This document shows, piece by piece, positions 24,757-37,352 of a stretch of 64,000 nt of DNA. The stretch lies in assembly GCA_029532415.1 (NCBI GenBank), contig JAQOTA010000053.1, forward strand, positions 5,952,001 through 6,016,000, read 5' to 3'. How positions within the stretch are numbered: the stretch's first letter is position 1; every line of letters begins with the position of its first letter. Origin of the DNA: Marasmius tenuissimus. Taxonomy: Eukaryota > Basidiomycota > Agaricomycetes > Agaricales > Marasmiaceae. The position numbers and the translations under genes are program-made. A model generated the notes under the pieces. It saw nothing but the letters and a program-made list of their open reading frames with translations, had not been told where the DNA came from and searched no databases.

Positions 24757-26531
24757 GCTTCGAACGGTGTGAATGGATCGGGGAATAGATCGGAGAATGA
24801 AGATGGCCACTGGCCTTATAACTGCACAAGATTTCGTAGCTCGTGATTGTGTCCTTCACTAGATCCCGAACAGCGATAATCTAGGACGCCACCGCGTCCT
24901 AAAAATGACCATTGGCATTTGACATAGTCAGCCCACGTCCCAGACTAGATCATGGGACAGTTTTTGTTAGTCACGCTCGTGAACCGTAAGACCAACTGGT
25001 CACGTACTTCTCCATATACAACTTGCACTGAAATAATTAAAAGAGTTTTTGTTCAGAATCGAAACCAGCCACTGAAGCACCTACCCAACTCTTTCGGCTG
25101 GTCTACTTTATGTTTCAACTGCTTCAACCCTGAGGTTTGAGTCTTATAGATGCTCGCTGACCAGGTTTTTGTATATTATTCCATATCAGTTTCGAAACAT
25201 AGAGATGGGTCGGATGGAGACGTACTGTATATTGCCAGGGCAAGCTGACTTGAGCCGAAATAGCAAACAATACGACATCAGAGTGCACTGGTGTTCTTAG
25301 ATGTGATTTTTGAGGGAATAAGCATGATTCGCGCAGCGTTCAACTCCTTCAGGTCTTGAACGGGAAGACCAAGTGATCGAGGCTGCGAAGAAGACCGCGG
25401 TGTGTACTGTCGTGACGCGTCGTGCGAAAGATGATTGATGACATCAGCAATGTTCCCACACGGTCATATTCGCGTCAGGTAGTCACAGCATCCACCTTAG
25501 ACTCTGACCGGGTTAGAGTCCGACGATAACCGACGACGCGTGTTCAACTTCAAGACTGCAAATTCGTCTCGAGTTCGATTCCTCAAGCAGAGAGGCCGCG
25601 TTCTCACTGCTCCAACTTGCTCAGCTCTTTTGCGCCTCCAATAAACAGTGCCACACCAGCAGTTGGATCTATACTGTAAAGACCAGCAGTCGTAAATTGG
25701 ATTTGGCGACAACAGTTCCGTTTGCGAGGCGAGGCTGGCATCCCAGGGATGGTGTATTGGTCTCGAATTCAAGCTTCACTGTCAGTTCTGCGGCAAATCT
25801 CCTTATAGGAAGCTCATCTTTTCTGCTGGGGACAATCAAGCATCCTGGCTCGGGCGTAGGCAGTGCAGACGGGATCCGTCGTATTTTTCTGTAGACACTC
25901 ACACAGCGCGAAGCGGCCCACCATATCTCAATGGAGCTCAACAAATTGCGGATATTAACATAGATTTTGCCTTGTGGAAGCTCCAACATCCAATTTTTCT
26001 GATAAACTGCGTTGTGCAGGCAGCTACCACCGATCTCATCGTTTTAGCTCGACAAGGTAGGGCCTTCGTCGCGCTTCAAATAAGTGATAGTCACCGAAAT
26101 CATATAGAGTAACGATTCAGGGCATTTTAATCCCCAATACTTGAGTCTCGGCCCCTGTGCTCTGGACTAACAAGCGTCGGTGCATCTCAGATCGAGTGGT
26201 ACCTTCACAGGTATCAGAACCGCATTCCTGGCTTCAAAACCAGTTATTCAGGCCCTACAAACTATCTTACAAGGCCTGTCTGGCTATATGTCCGATCTCT
26301 GCCTAGCCACCTTTCCTAATCAAAACGTTTTCCTCGACGCAATGGGACGGTTTTTTGAGCCCGAGCCCCTGCCACACTTCGAGCTGTGGTCTTACACACT
26401 TAAACCATTCTTGGTCGCCCTTTTAATAACTGCCTTTGTTTTCCGTATATCTAGACTCATCGGATCGGACTTTCCTCGACACTCGATCCCACTCTTTGCT
26501 CCCTTCCCCCGTCCTACTTTCATCGAGTCTC
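24757..26531. other. Intergenic, no supported gene
   Basis: The 161-codon frame at 26180-26665 overlaps the transporter's first exon in another frame and has no motif. The rest holds short frames only. Confidence 0.5.
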
Positions 26532-28567
26532 ATGAATACCGCGGAGAAACGCACAACCGTCCTTCTCGGTGCCTCCACCGCTGCTGCCGCCAGAGAGAAG
26601 GTCCAGAAGAAAAGCAATGGAGACTCCGTCATCATCGAGGTAAAACCGGTAGAGTATGCGGATGATGTGAGTGAGGTTGTTCTTCTCGGGGAGAACGAAC
26701 CTCCTCCCGATGGTGGGCTTCGGGCGTGGCTGGTCGTCTTCGGAGTGAGTTCTACAAACCATCCTGCGAACGTATCACGTTGATCATAACCGTCAAATTC
26801 GCAGGCATTTTGCTCCTCTTTCACGACGTCAGTGCATCGCTTCTCGGCCGTTTTTCATCTCACCTTACCTGTTTTGTTTAGGTTCGGGTACATTAACGCC
26901 TGGGGGGTGAGCGTGTCAATTTAGCACCCGAATCCGTCACCTGATAACATTGCCTGCCTCCAAAAGGTATTCCAAGCATATTACGAGCAGAACATCCTGC
27001 AGGATTCGCCCCCTTCTACAATGTCAGTCCTTCAACCATCCTCCACTGTTCGTGTGTCACTCTCTCATCGATTTGATTCTCAGTGCATGGATAGGGTCTG
27101 TTCAGGTTACTGGCCCCCTTTTTGTTATAATGCGAATACTGAAGTGGAAGTAGTATTCGCTCTTGTTCTTTCCAGGTTTGATAGTTGGGCGTCTATTCGA
27201 TATGGGGTACTTTCGGGTAAACCTTATGTGGGCTAGCACTCTTCTAGTCCTCTCCATTTTCGTCGTACCCGAATGCAAGGAGTTCTGGCACTTTCTTCTC
27301 TGTCAAGGATTCGCGACAGGCGTGAGTTCGTCTATTCAGGTTTGCGTCGAAACCGTAGACTGAACTTAATGTTCTCAGCTTGCCGCTGGAACGATATTCG
27401 GACCGTGCATAGCACTAGTGACACAGTGGTTTAGCAAGCGCCGTGGACTAGCGCTGGGTTTGTTCACCACAGGTTCTGCTGCGGGCGGAACTGTGATTCC
27501 AATCACTGTCAGAACCCTAATTCCGCGTATCGGGTACGCTGGCTCATTGAAGAGCTTGTGATCGGTCTCATTTTTCTTATAGATACCCTTGGACTATGCG
27601 TGTGCTGGGATTTATCACATTAATTGTGCAGGGGTTAGCTATCCTGGTATGTTAATTGGTCTTCTCGGTCAGCGTTGACACCTATGAGTCCGACATCAGA
27701 CGATGAGGAGACGGACAACGCCCAGTCGTGTTCCTGGCGCTCCCTTCTTTACGTTTAGTTTCTTCAAGTTGCCCTCGTATTCCCTTTACTGTCTGTCCAC
27801 CTTCACGGTATTCCTGGGTTTCTATACGCGTTAGCGGTGTTTCTCATCATAAATTCGATTGATTACTCATTTCCGTTCCGACAGTCCTAACCTACGTTGC
27901 CTCAACCGCTGCCTCCTTGGGTGTTCCGGAGAACGCTTCTTTCTTCTTTGTGGCGTATTGCAATGCTGCCTCTGGTTTGGGCCGTGTCTTTGCCGGGCTG
28001 GTGGCGGATCGCTTTGGTGAGTTTCTTTCTCACCTCGCTCGTCTATTCAAATATATGGTCGTTGATTGATCGTTGCTGGAATTTCGCAGGAGCTTTGAAT
28101 GTCATGATTCCATTAACGGCAATTTGTGGCATCATGACATATGCGTGGCCATTCGCAAAGACAGAGGGTCAGCTCATTGCCATTTGTATCATCTACGGGT
28201 ACGTTCGACCTTCTCTCATGCGTCTGCGAAAAAATATTCAACTTAGCTATCGCGCTCAAGGACATGTACGGGGTCGTACGCCGCCCTTCTCCCTGGCCCT
28301 GTTGTACCGATGGGTGACATAAAGCAAGTTGGGCAGAGAATCGGGATGATGTTAACAATTCTGGCATTCGGTGGGCTTTTAGGACCGCCGACTTCGGGAG
28401 AAGTGAATACTCAGTACGGACTCAAGGCGATGGGGTTCTATGCAGGTAGGTCTTTTGCTGCGTCTGCGTGCGTCGACGGACCGTTGATGGCATTCCTAGG
28501 GAGTATTGTCCTATTCGGGGTCTTTTTAATGTGCATCGTGCGAGCTCTACTCGCGAAGGGACGATAA
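26532..28567 (+). CDS. Monocarboxylate-type MFS transporter (MCH-like)
   Basis: Major facilitator protein of the monocarboxylate/riboflavin (MCH, SLC16-like) group, roughly 450 residues, about ten exons. The hydrophilic N-terminus ends in the group's hallmark PPPDGGLRAWLVVFG at the first helix. Then follow GYINAWGVFQAYYEQ, FPGLIVGRLFDMGYF, GPCIALVTQWFSKRRGLALG, LASTAASL with VPENASFFFVAYCNAASGLG, and RVFAGLVADRFG. An exon gives GSYAALLPGPVVPMGDI, the conserved loop before helix 11, and the end is LFGVFLMCIVRALLAKGR. Substrate is not predictable. The start at 26532 is the first ATG in the frame of the conserved region after which no upstream intron is needed. Nothing appears broken. Confidence 0.87.
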
Positions 28568-29437
28568 TTCGTCCTCTGCTTTCCCTCATGTTTTTTTAGA
28601 GGCTACTAGATCTTATTATAGCAATTATCTTGATTCCGGATCGCTCGCACCGACGCGCATACCCGTCGTGTTTGAGAAAGCCCCGGCCCCCGGGCTGCTT
28701 TCGCCGCCATCACTCGAACGCTCCGACTTCATTTGATCTGATCTCCTGCCTAGTATCCTCAAATCCACATTCACTCTCGAGGTAAGCCCTCACTATGACT
28801 ACGAGCGCTTGCGATTTCGATAAACTGATTTTGGCTTGCTCTTTATTCCTTCAAAGAACAGAACACGGAGTGCATGATGGATTAGTGGCACTGCATCACA
28901 ACCATGATCAGAACGCGGGTTGAGCGGTGTACTCGGGACGACGTCACCTCAGTCCGACTAATGCCACTCCCGGCTTTGAAAGTCCACCGTAACTTCAACG
29001 AAGTCAGATACTGTCAACTTGAGGGTAAAAAATTGTCGATCTGAACTTTCTCACACACTCAAGCCTCGCAATTGTGTAAAACGACCACTGCAGGTATGTA
29101 CGTGACCTCAGAGCATTTGCCAGCTCCAAGATCACTGCCTCCCGAACCGTGGCGCTCTTTATGATGATCTGCATCCGACCATCTTTTGACGGTGGCACTG
29201 GTCTGGGAACTTGATAGGAGAGTTTGCTCCTCATGCGATCCCAAGATGGCCCGGTCACGTTTAGTACCCAGGACTGGCAGTACACTCTCAGATACTCCAA
29301 TCCGCTACCCTTTTCATCACTTCGTGGGGTACGCCGTTGGTATCGAGTATATATACCTTGGGGCTCCTGATGGCATATGTGATTACTCTCCCCCCCATCT
29401 CCCAAGCGAAGGAACATTACACGGGACAAACGTTAAC
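28568..29437. other. Intergenic, no supported gene
   Basis: A minus-strand frame at 29004-29429 is open for 141 codons but has no family motif and no plausible start context. Otherwise empty. Confidence 0.45.
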
Positions 29438-30141
29438 ATGAATCGTACGCGAAATCACCCCTACAGCGGAGCTGCTGGGTACATGTATGCGACAGCGGTG
29501 AGTTTCCAGATTTTCCTTCTATGCTATTCCTAGTTCTTACGAGTTACACCTCGTTCCAGTGCAGCGGCCCTACCAGCTGCCCCCATTGCCGTGGCTTGAA
29601 CTTGAACATTTCTAAACGACCCGGTCCATACGTGCAGATGAAGAGTATCTTACCGGTGCGTTTCCCACCTTCCATCTGGCTTTTTCGTCCACCAATAAAT
29701 CACTGCGATTCACATAGATCCAATCCGTCGATGTATTCCAAGTAACATGGCCCCCGCCCCCAAAAACACCTGTACCTCCCGGCAGCGGCATATTGAAAAA
29801 CCCTTCGACGAGACCAAAACTGTTGACCAGCAAGAGCGCGCCGGCCAAGATTGATACCACTTCCGCTCCCGCTAGGCCGAGGCCGCCAGAACAGGTGCAA
29901 ACTCGCGGCCGACTTCTGAAACAAGCAGAAAGCTACTTGGATCTGTCGCTGACACCCACGACAACAACTACTAGAAGGTGGTTGGGGAGGTTCAAGGTGA
30001 GGGCTCCTCGATCAGTGACAGAGGGCGCTGGCTGACCTTTCTATTCTCCCATTTTAGAGTCGAATCGGGCGTGTATTCAGGACGACTCGTAAGAGAAGAC
30101 CCTCAGCTGTCAGGTTTGCCGGCACTAGAACACATTCATTC
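29438..30141 (+). CDS. Small orphan basic protein, tentative
   Basis: Four exons with regular splice sites (GTGAGT, GTGCGT and GTGAGG donors) can be joined in one frame. The protein begins MNRTRNHPYSGAAGYMY and passes through SCPHCRGLNLNISKRPGPYV, DVFQVTWPPPPKTPVPPG and ARPRPPEQVQTRGRLLKQ. It ends in a very basic stretch, SRIGRVFRTTRKRRPSAV. No domain is recognised. The Pro-rich centre and basic tail suggest a nuclear or nucleic-acid-associated protein, but this is a guess. Support comes only from the consistent exon joins; a minus-strand frame at 29612-29860 overlaps it and is an alternative. Confidence 0.38.
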
Positions 30142-30303
30142 TAATTGCGAGACTATATTTCCAGTGTATTTAGATTGCCTTTAGTCTATGTTATAGTGTC
30201 CAAGTAGTGTCGAACATTACGCTTGTACTAATTTTACTAGTCTTCGTCATATCTATTGTACCTTAGCTGTAGTTCTTCTCCTTCCCACCAGAACAATGGT
30301 CGC

Positions 30304-31870
30304 TAGATTCTGACCGCTCACGAACGCCCAAATCGCTCGTGAGTGGTCATGAGCGCTGTGAGCCTCGGGGCCGCTCACAAGTGAATATGGGACACCTTTT
30401 TTTTTCGTGTGCACTCATGAGCACTGCGAGGCTTGCAGTGCTCATGAGCAAACCAAATTTCCTGATCGTTCAGGAGCTGTACTGACTTCGTATTCAGTCG
30501 TGAGCATTCCAGGAAGAGAAATAAAAAAAAATGATAGATTTCGAGTATATAAAAGAAAGTCCAGATTGCATTAGCAAGAATACATAGGTAGATCATGATA
30601 TATGTTATCTATCGATACTTCTACTATACACAGACACTCACGTCCATATCCTCTTGTTATCGGCAACCCACAATCCACACCACACCAACCACCGGTTGCC
30701 ATAGTCTAGATCATCAATCATGCGGCACTTGTTCACCAAAGCGAAGCTGTTGTCACAGTCAGCAGTAACTTCAAATAATGAGGGGAACAAAATCATACAC
30801 TCAGTCTGCAGTCATATTCTTGCAGGGACCAGTGGGGACGTCGGGTTAGAGTGGGGGATGGGGGATTAAGTCTAGGGAAACTGCGAGGTATTTATACATC
30901 TTAGGGATGGTCTGTGCGTCGTCTTTTCTCTTGCCCAAAAGAAGCAATCTCAGCCTGACCGGCGTCATGATGACGTTGACTTGTGCACGGACCATGATCA
31001 AGTGATCACGTTCTTTGGAGGTGCTCGTCTGCGCGATCTCAATGATCCTGGCAAGAAAAATCAGCTAAACTCGAAGAAGAGCAGAAAAATAGACGCATGC
31101 TCTTTAGTAGTGTCCACTCCATGTCTCTGGGCTCCAAAATCAGCTATCCACTCGAGAAAAGAAAATTCTCTTGCTATAGTATATCTTCTTGTACCAAATC
31201 TCTGTTGTAGACCCAGCAACCAGCCACATAGCAGTGACCTGAGAATTCAAGAGACGCTTCTGACGCACGCTCATCGAAGCTAGAGTTCAAAAAATGGAAT
31301 TCTTATTGAGCATGTACAAGAAAAAAAAAGCTCGACGACGCACCGTGCTATGAATCGCACCAACAAATTCCCCACGTAATTGATCCTCCACCAATATGTT
31401 TGTACGTGCTTCGGCGTAGTTTTAAGCCAATAGTGAGAGATTTACATTGTTGGTCATTGACAATAGTGCGACGGCGACGGTGAGATAGGGATGGTGGTTG
31501 CGGTTCAAAGGTGGGATGAGGTGGCTGTGCAGTCCGCGTGGCCGTGAAATTTTCACGCGAGGTCCATTTCGTCTAACGCCCGGGAGAAATCAAGCGCCTG
31601 ATATTACTTTCGCTGGTAAAACCCGCATTGGGCCCTTGAACAGGTCGTGGGCTTTCATGAAGCAACTATGAGGCTCAAGCCGGCTTCTGACAAATTATGA
31701 GATGATTGTGAGACTCACAGATGTTCATGAGCGCTTATGAACCAGCCTGAGCCTCATAGCTGCTCACAAGCGCTCATGCACAGCCCGGCTGTTCAGGAGC
31801 GCTCACAATCAGCCCACCTTCTCATATGCCCTCACGAACACTGTGATCACTCACGATTCATCAGAATCTA
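30304..31870. mobile_element. Putative 1.57-kb non-autonomous element, palindrome-rich
   Basis: The ends are inverted: TAGATTCTGA at 30304-30313 and TCAGAATCTA at 31861-31870. Inside the ends, GCTCGTGAGTGGTCATGAGC on the left resembles, on the opposite strand, the right-end sequence with GTGAGTGATCAC. Both subterminal regions are dense in variants of GCTCATGAGC and GCTCACAA. No transposase frame is present. Both ends begin or finish with TA, so a TA target duplication is possible but cannot be proven. Borders are tentative. Confidence 0.5.
30414..30448. repeat. Perfect hairpin, 14-bp stem, 7-base loop
   Basis: CTCATGAGCACTGC pairs with GCAGTGCTCATGAG around the loop GAGGCTT. It belongs to the palindromic motif family of the surrounding element. 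A second imperfect inverted repeat lies at 31666-31683 and 31742-31759. Confidence 0.88.
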
Positions 31871-32017
31871 TGTACATATTTTCTGGTGCCTTTGTATCAT
31901 ATGTACCCTCTATTTAACGCCACTGTACAGTAGTGCAGCTAAAGGAATCAGGACACTAATCTTGTCAGTTGAAGCACGCTCGGAGCTTACTATGGAAAAT
32001 CGCGTAGAATGAATAAT

Positions 32018-32615
32018 AGTGACGGTCAGAGTTGAGTTGACCGCGTGGTCAACTCGCGGTCAAGACGAGATCAAGTTTTCGTTCAAACTCATTTGATCTT
32101 GTTTTGATCGCGTTCAACTCTGACCGCCCTCTGATTAGCTCCCTCTGTATTCCTCAAACTCTTCTCGCAAAATCGATTTTTTTGTACAATGAACCACGCC
32201 AAGAACCATGGTAGCACTGTACACTGTGAGCTCAGATGCAGGTGTAGCTGTCTCTTGTGTGTGTTTTGAGTTGTTCGTTGTAGTATGACTTCCATTCCTT
32301 ATTTTTAGTGTATTTTTTGTACACTGCAGATAGATCAGAGTACCTAGAGTTGGGGGGATAGACTTGATGAAAGGCTCAAAACACTATTTGGGTAATGTTA
32401 TGCCAGTTGTAGGCTGCGAAAATAAATAATTAAAAGTAAAAAGGCCTGTGTTCAACTTGATCGCCTCAGTTTGATCGCGGTCAAGAGCGTTTGCTCGGCT
32501 CCAGAGTCGAGCGAAAAAAGACGCGATCAAAAGTCGATCAAGACTTGACCGAGTTTTTGCTCGAAATTTTGATCGACCACTTGACCGCGCGGTCAAGTCA
32601 ACTCTGACCGTCACT
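32018..32615. mobile_element. 598-bp MITE-like element with terminal inverted repeats
   Basis: The left end AGTGACGGTCAGAGTTGAGT continues TTGACCGCG. The right end, read in reverse complement, begins AGTGACGGTCAGAGTTGACT and continues TTGACCGCG, giving about 36 bp of inverted repeat with about three mismatches. The flanks carry AAT on both sides (32015-32017 and 32616-32618), consistent with a 3-bp target duplication; a TA duplication is equally possible if the ends are one base shorter. Internal palindromic modules rich in GGTCAA and GATCAA repeat the end motif, for example near 32111-32131 and 32452-32615. There is no transposase frame, so it would need one from elsewhere. Confidence 0.82.
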
Positions 32616-32999
32616 AATGACTCCCTGTTCACCTATCTACCTATATATCGACTACAACAGTGAACGAACAACGACTAGCTATAAAGTTCTTCAGAGTCCC
32701 TGGTCCTTTCCGAATAATAATACGAATACCCAACTACTACTACTTCTATACGTAGTGCAACATACAGTACAATGAGCAAATGCCAACTATTTGAGATGAA
32801 GGCCGAGAGTGACCACGATGCTGGATGTAAGAAAGATGAAGCGATGAGAGCGAATGAAAGCCGGGAAAGAATGTGTGTAGGCAGATGTAAGTATGCATGC
32901 ATCAATATCGGCGGGCCCCGTCTGCCAGGTGCCTGGAATATCTCCTCCGACCGCAAAGCATAGCCGCTTGACGGTCCCCTATATGGTTAGACTTCCCGC

Positions 33000-35318
33000 C
33001 TACTGAAGGTCAAAGCTGTTCGCATCCCGGTCATCCGACCATAGTCGGGCGTACTCAAGAGCTAATCGGTAAACGTAGGCTGCAACACGAAGTCTCAGCA
33101 ATCAACGTACGGGATAGCGGAAAAGAAACAACGAACCTTCCATATCCTCCTTCCTTCCCACTGTCTTCTTCCATTGTTTGCCCGCCCTTGCTATCCTTCG
33201 GAGACGATTGGCTGCGTCTGACGTCGAGTATTCGGCTTTTCGTTCTTCCGCTGTGAGTTGGAGCTGTGTAGAGTTGACGGCTTTGAGTGCAGGTTCCGTA
33301 GGCCCAGAAAAGTATGTGTAGATATTGAAGATCTCCTTGTAGGACGTTGAAAGGGGAATGAAGTGAACCCTATCATAAAAAGATTAGCCGAGTCGAGAAG
33401 AGGAAAATGCAAGTCCGGAGCTCACCAAGGCTGAATCCAATCAGAGAAGAACTCCTCATACACCGTATTCTTGATCGGAACACTGTCGCTCGCCAAAAAC
33501 GCCATGAACCGGCCACTGTAACTCATCCCATCCAGATCAAGGAGATACTTGTACGACCAGTGCTTCCCCAGGGGAACACTGTCACCGAACCTGTGATCTC
33601 TCCTCATCGCCTTCAGTCCACCAGGATACGACTCGATGTTCGTCGCCTTGACAAAAGCTGCATCGATCAACTCCCCGTTCAACTGGCCAATATTGACTGT
33701 CGCTGAGACAAAGTTGGTCGACGATGGCGGATCGGCAAAAACAACGGTGCGAGTTTCGTTATTGGATCCATCGAGAGATGACATTCGCAGGAAACGGTGT
33801 CGTTGGTATTGAGGGGCGAAGCCGGGAGGGGTGGAGCCTCCACCTGTGGTCGCACCCCGCCAGAAGATCTTGTCGATTTTGTCCTCCCAGGGAACTTCCA
33901 TGGGGTCGACTTCGTTCAGTTTCTGGTTCGCGGGGTCCCAGCCATAGGTGTAGCCTTTGGTAGAACCCCAGTAGTAGTGACTGGGGATCTTGATATCCAT
34001 GAAGCCCTGAGTACGAGCTGGGCTGAAGACAGGGTAGAGAACTGGAATGGTACGCCAGTCGGAGAAGAAGTGACCTTGCGTGTAGTGTGCATGTGGGTTC
34101 TGGCAAAAGTCGAGGTTGTAGGATGTGTCATTCGCGAAAACAAAGTCGGCAGGGCGGGACGGTTTGGAGCCTCGCTTCGACGAGAATGAGGAAAGGTGGT
34201 TAACGGGCTGTTTCGCGAACACTTCTCGTACAGAAGAGTAGAGACGGCGGGCGACAGAACCTGGCTCGCACGTTCGTCGCCAGACCTCCCAGACGTTTCC
34301 GTCACCTTTCCAATCGGCGATGAATGGACCTCCAAGCACGAATTGAATCCCCAGCGACGAGTCCTGTGGTGCGAGTTCTGGGTATTTCTTGTGCTCCCAA
34401 GGTATTATGACACGTCCTTCTGCCTTGGCATTGATTGGGAAATCGATATTTGGTAGCTGGAAAAGCGAATCAGTGGCCTGCAAAGAAACATCTTGCTCTT
34501 CTCATACCTTCTCCTGGAACCTCTGCAACATGTTTTTGAACCCGTTCGCTCTGGCGGTTCCTTCTAAGTCTTGGAATTCTTTCCCGGGGTTGACTACTCT
34601 TGCTTTTCCTCTTCGTACGCGAACAATATTGATAGACGGCAGTCTCCCAACCTTCAATGAAGACAAAACTTTGAGCTAGAAGCACCCCCGACAGAGTTAG
34701 GATACTCACCTGTTTTGTTCTGTGTCTGATTTCTATTCCGGGAAGCTGGTAGAAAGGTTCCAAATCCCGCGCGAGTCCATCGTACTCGTCGACCATGATA
34801 ACCTTGTTGTCCTGCGCGAACTGCCACCAGTCATCGAATCCTTTCGGTGGTAATCTGTTGTATCTCCTCTTGTATTCAGCCACGGCATCCTTTAATGTTT
34901 TGCTCTGTCGCTCGACCTTCTGCCGAAATTGGCCCTCCGCTTCGTCCATTAAGTTCGGTATTGGATGCTGTGTGATGCCCTTGGGCTCTTCTGGACTCGT
35001 TTTTTCGCTGAATATTGATGACCAGCTCGTTTCTAGTGATGTCGTCGGTAATATTGTAATGTCACTCTGTGTAACGTAGAAGCCGGTCTGCATGAAGATG
35101 ATGAAGAGGAGAACGAAGAAGATATAGCTGCCATTCCGGGAGAGCCATCGTTTCTGCTGCGTCCTCATAGGCGATCGACTAGCTTGTTCTTCCTTCTCGA
35201 GGTCCCTGGTAGCAGTTCTCCGGTGAGTGGAAGCCGAACTGCCAGTCAATGGACGACTGTTGCGCGTCGTGGTGGACGATGAGAAAGAAGGAGTGTCAGA
35301 CTTTGTCAGCCATGCCAT
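33000..35318 (-). CDS. GT90 (CAP10/CAP64-like) glycosyltransferase
   Basis: Type II Golgi-type membrane protein of roughly 650 residues. A basic, Ser-rich cytosolic tail (MAWLTKSDTPSFSSSTTTRN) is followed by one transmembrane helix, SYIFFVLLFIIFMQTGFYV, and a stem. The catalytic GT90 region contains KIFWRGATTGGGSTP, RHRFLRM, GPFIADWK and the late signature HWSYKYLLDLDGMSYSGRFM, with LASDSVPIKNTVYEEFFSDW shortly after. The C-terminal exons continue VHFIPLSTSYKEIF and AYVYRLALEYARLW and stop at 33000. Characterised relatives transfer xylose or other sugars in capsule or cell-wall glycan synthesis; the donor is not readable here. Start 35318 is chosen because an intron-like sequence precedes it. 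Confidence 0.9.
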
Positions 35319-37352
35319 CGTTCGGTTCAACGACCACGACAAGGAGCACAAAGGTACTGACAGCGACAACGACGAGGACAACTCACGACGCCGAGGCTCG
35401 CACAGCTGTTAGTCCGAGAATGAATTGAGAATTCTGGATCCCATCAGCGATAATGTTCCAGATTTTCCCATGTCAAGAACAATATCTACCGAATATCCAC
35501 GCCGATAGCATGACCATCCCGTGAGTTCAGGGACGCGTCAAATCTGTATTTGCTGATTAGTATCTATTTTTCTACACTGACAGCTCGTCGAACACGTCTA
35601 TCAAGTCGTCCATGGGCGTAGCACGAATGGGACCGACAACAAGTTCAACGACTAAGACATTCTGTGCAAGCTGAGGACAGGACTTCCAGGTCCACAACGG
35701 CGAGCAAGACGACGGATATGCTTTGCATCATGTGTCTGGGCTAACAAAGGTGCGTTAACGGCTTTATCTTGGACGATTCGAGCTCACGCATACAATTTGC
35801 AGCCCTTATGGAACTCCCACCTAGTCTCACGCGATGGTTTCAACACCTTTGACACCCACGAAAATTCATATATGAGGTTGTTCAACCTCCATGGGACTAC
35901 CCTAGCTCAACAGCCAAGTGCTGGACAGCTCGAGAACTCTGGAACGGTATTCAGTAGCGCTGGGTGCCCATGACTGAACTGGGTGTGTTTCAGGCATGTC
36001 GCTTGAATTTGATTCTCTGGACTGAACACCGTGAACACCGAAACTTTGGATCAGACAGTCGACAGCAACAGGTCACAATCCCTATACTGGAGAGGCCACC
36101 CCAAAAGAAGTCCGTCCCAAATGAAGTCGAACAATGTTACTGTCGAAGGAGGCCGCGCCATCATGTGGTTTGGTTGCTCTGTCGAACTGCTTTGGAGGGC
36201 TCTAGAGCTTCCCGAAACATTCATTTGTGGTGGAACGAGAGGCGATTTAGTTTCGAGGTATCCATAAGTTACCGTGCTTCTTTTCGATGAGGCTTGGCCG
36301 AATACGTCCCAAGGCGGTCAATGCTGAGGTCCGCCGCAGCCACCCAACTAAATTTGGTTGGAGTGAACTGCAATGCCAGTACTACTTCGGATGCCAGATC
36401 AGATGATGGCCAACCAATCTTATCGCATACCGCAAGGGTTCGTTAATCCAAAAGTGGCTGCTTTCATGCGATATCGAGACTGACAGCGGTTTTTGTAGAC
36501 ATCCCTATACCCGGTCACAGCAACAGTACAAAGCTCGCGTTTTGCTCGGAAGGGAATCTATATGAAACTATACCCCGCAAGACTATCGAGGCGCGGCTGG
36601 CCCTGGACGACACGAGGGGCATTGTAGAAGGTCATTCATGCCCAGAACCGAGACGCCAGGTCAGGGATACCGGTGATCTGTCAAATGAAATCGTTGAACC
36701 GCTGCAGCTTTTGTTCTAAAGAGAGCACATGAACATCATATCACAGATCACCCTTGCGTCGCCGTAATCCTCAAAGCTGCTTTTGTGCTTTGACGCGGCT
36801 ACAACAGTCTTTGTCGTGCTTTTGTTCGAATATTCAAGGACCGCCTCCTTACCAATACCAAGCCTTGCTGTATCGTGCAAGCACTCAAAGGCAAGTGACA
36901 ACGGTCTTGTGATCCCACTCATCGTCCTCATTCAGTCCTCAGACCACACGTTCCCACACGTTGGCTGTGTGAAACAGTATCAATGCCCGTTATCACACTC
37001 TTATTGGCGCCAAAGGCTTCATTCGACGCCAGTCAACAAACCAAGCGTGAGTCAGTCGATTGGTGCAGACGCCTTGCAAGCCAGATCACCAACCGACCGA
37101 CCATCTACAGTCAATCACCCCTGTTGCATTGTGTGACCTTTCCCCGGTTATGCACGGCTATCCAGATCCGTTATCGCGCCTCGTTGCAGAGGCGTGGTTT
37201 ACCTGAGCCTGTTGGTCAGGTATAAGCGTCATCCATCCACGGTGGAGCATCCTCACACAAAAACCACACTACCCTCACCATCACCACCATAGTGGGCTAG
37301 TGCTTCTCCTTCCAGTTTCTGCTTTCGAGTCTCCGGCCAGCAACTCGCTACG
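35319..37352. other. Intergenic, no supported gene
   Basis: About 2 kb. The open frames near 35964-36290 lack motifs. Sequence near 37150-37350 is the promoter and 5' untranslated region of the next gene. Confidence 0.5.

Noticed and set aside
25497..25620. Possible tRNA because of GTTCGATTCC
   Set aside because: The flanking bases do not form a T-stem and no matching D or anticodon arm was found.
26180..26665. 161-codon frame ahead of the monocarboxylate-type transporter
   Set aside because: It overlaps the transporter's first exon in another frame and shows no domain; most likely promoter and 5' leader.
6255..28567. A secondary-metabolite gene cluster
   Set aside because: EthD, GMC, SDR, hydrolase and transporter genes are present, but there is no polyketide synthase, NRPS, terpene cyclase or pathway regulator in the window.
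35964..36290. Possible gene fragment in the 2-kb gap
   Set aside because: Overlapping frames in two registers, no splice pattern or known motif.
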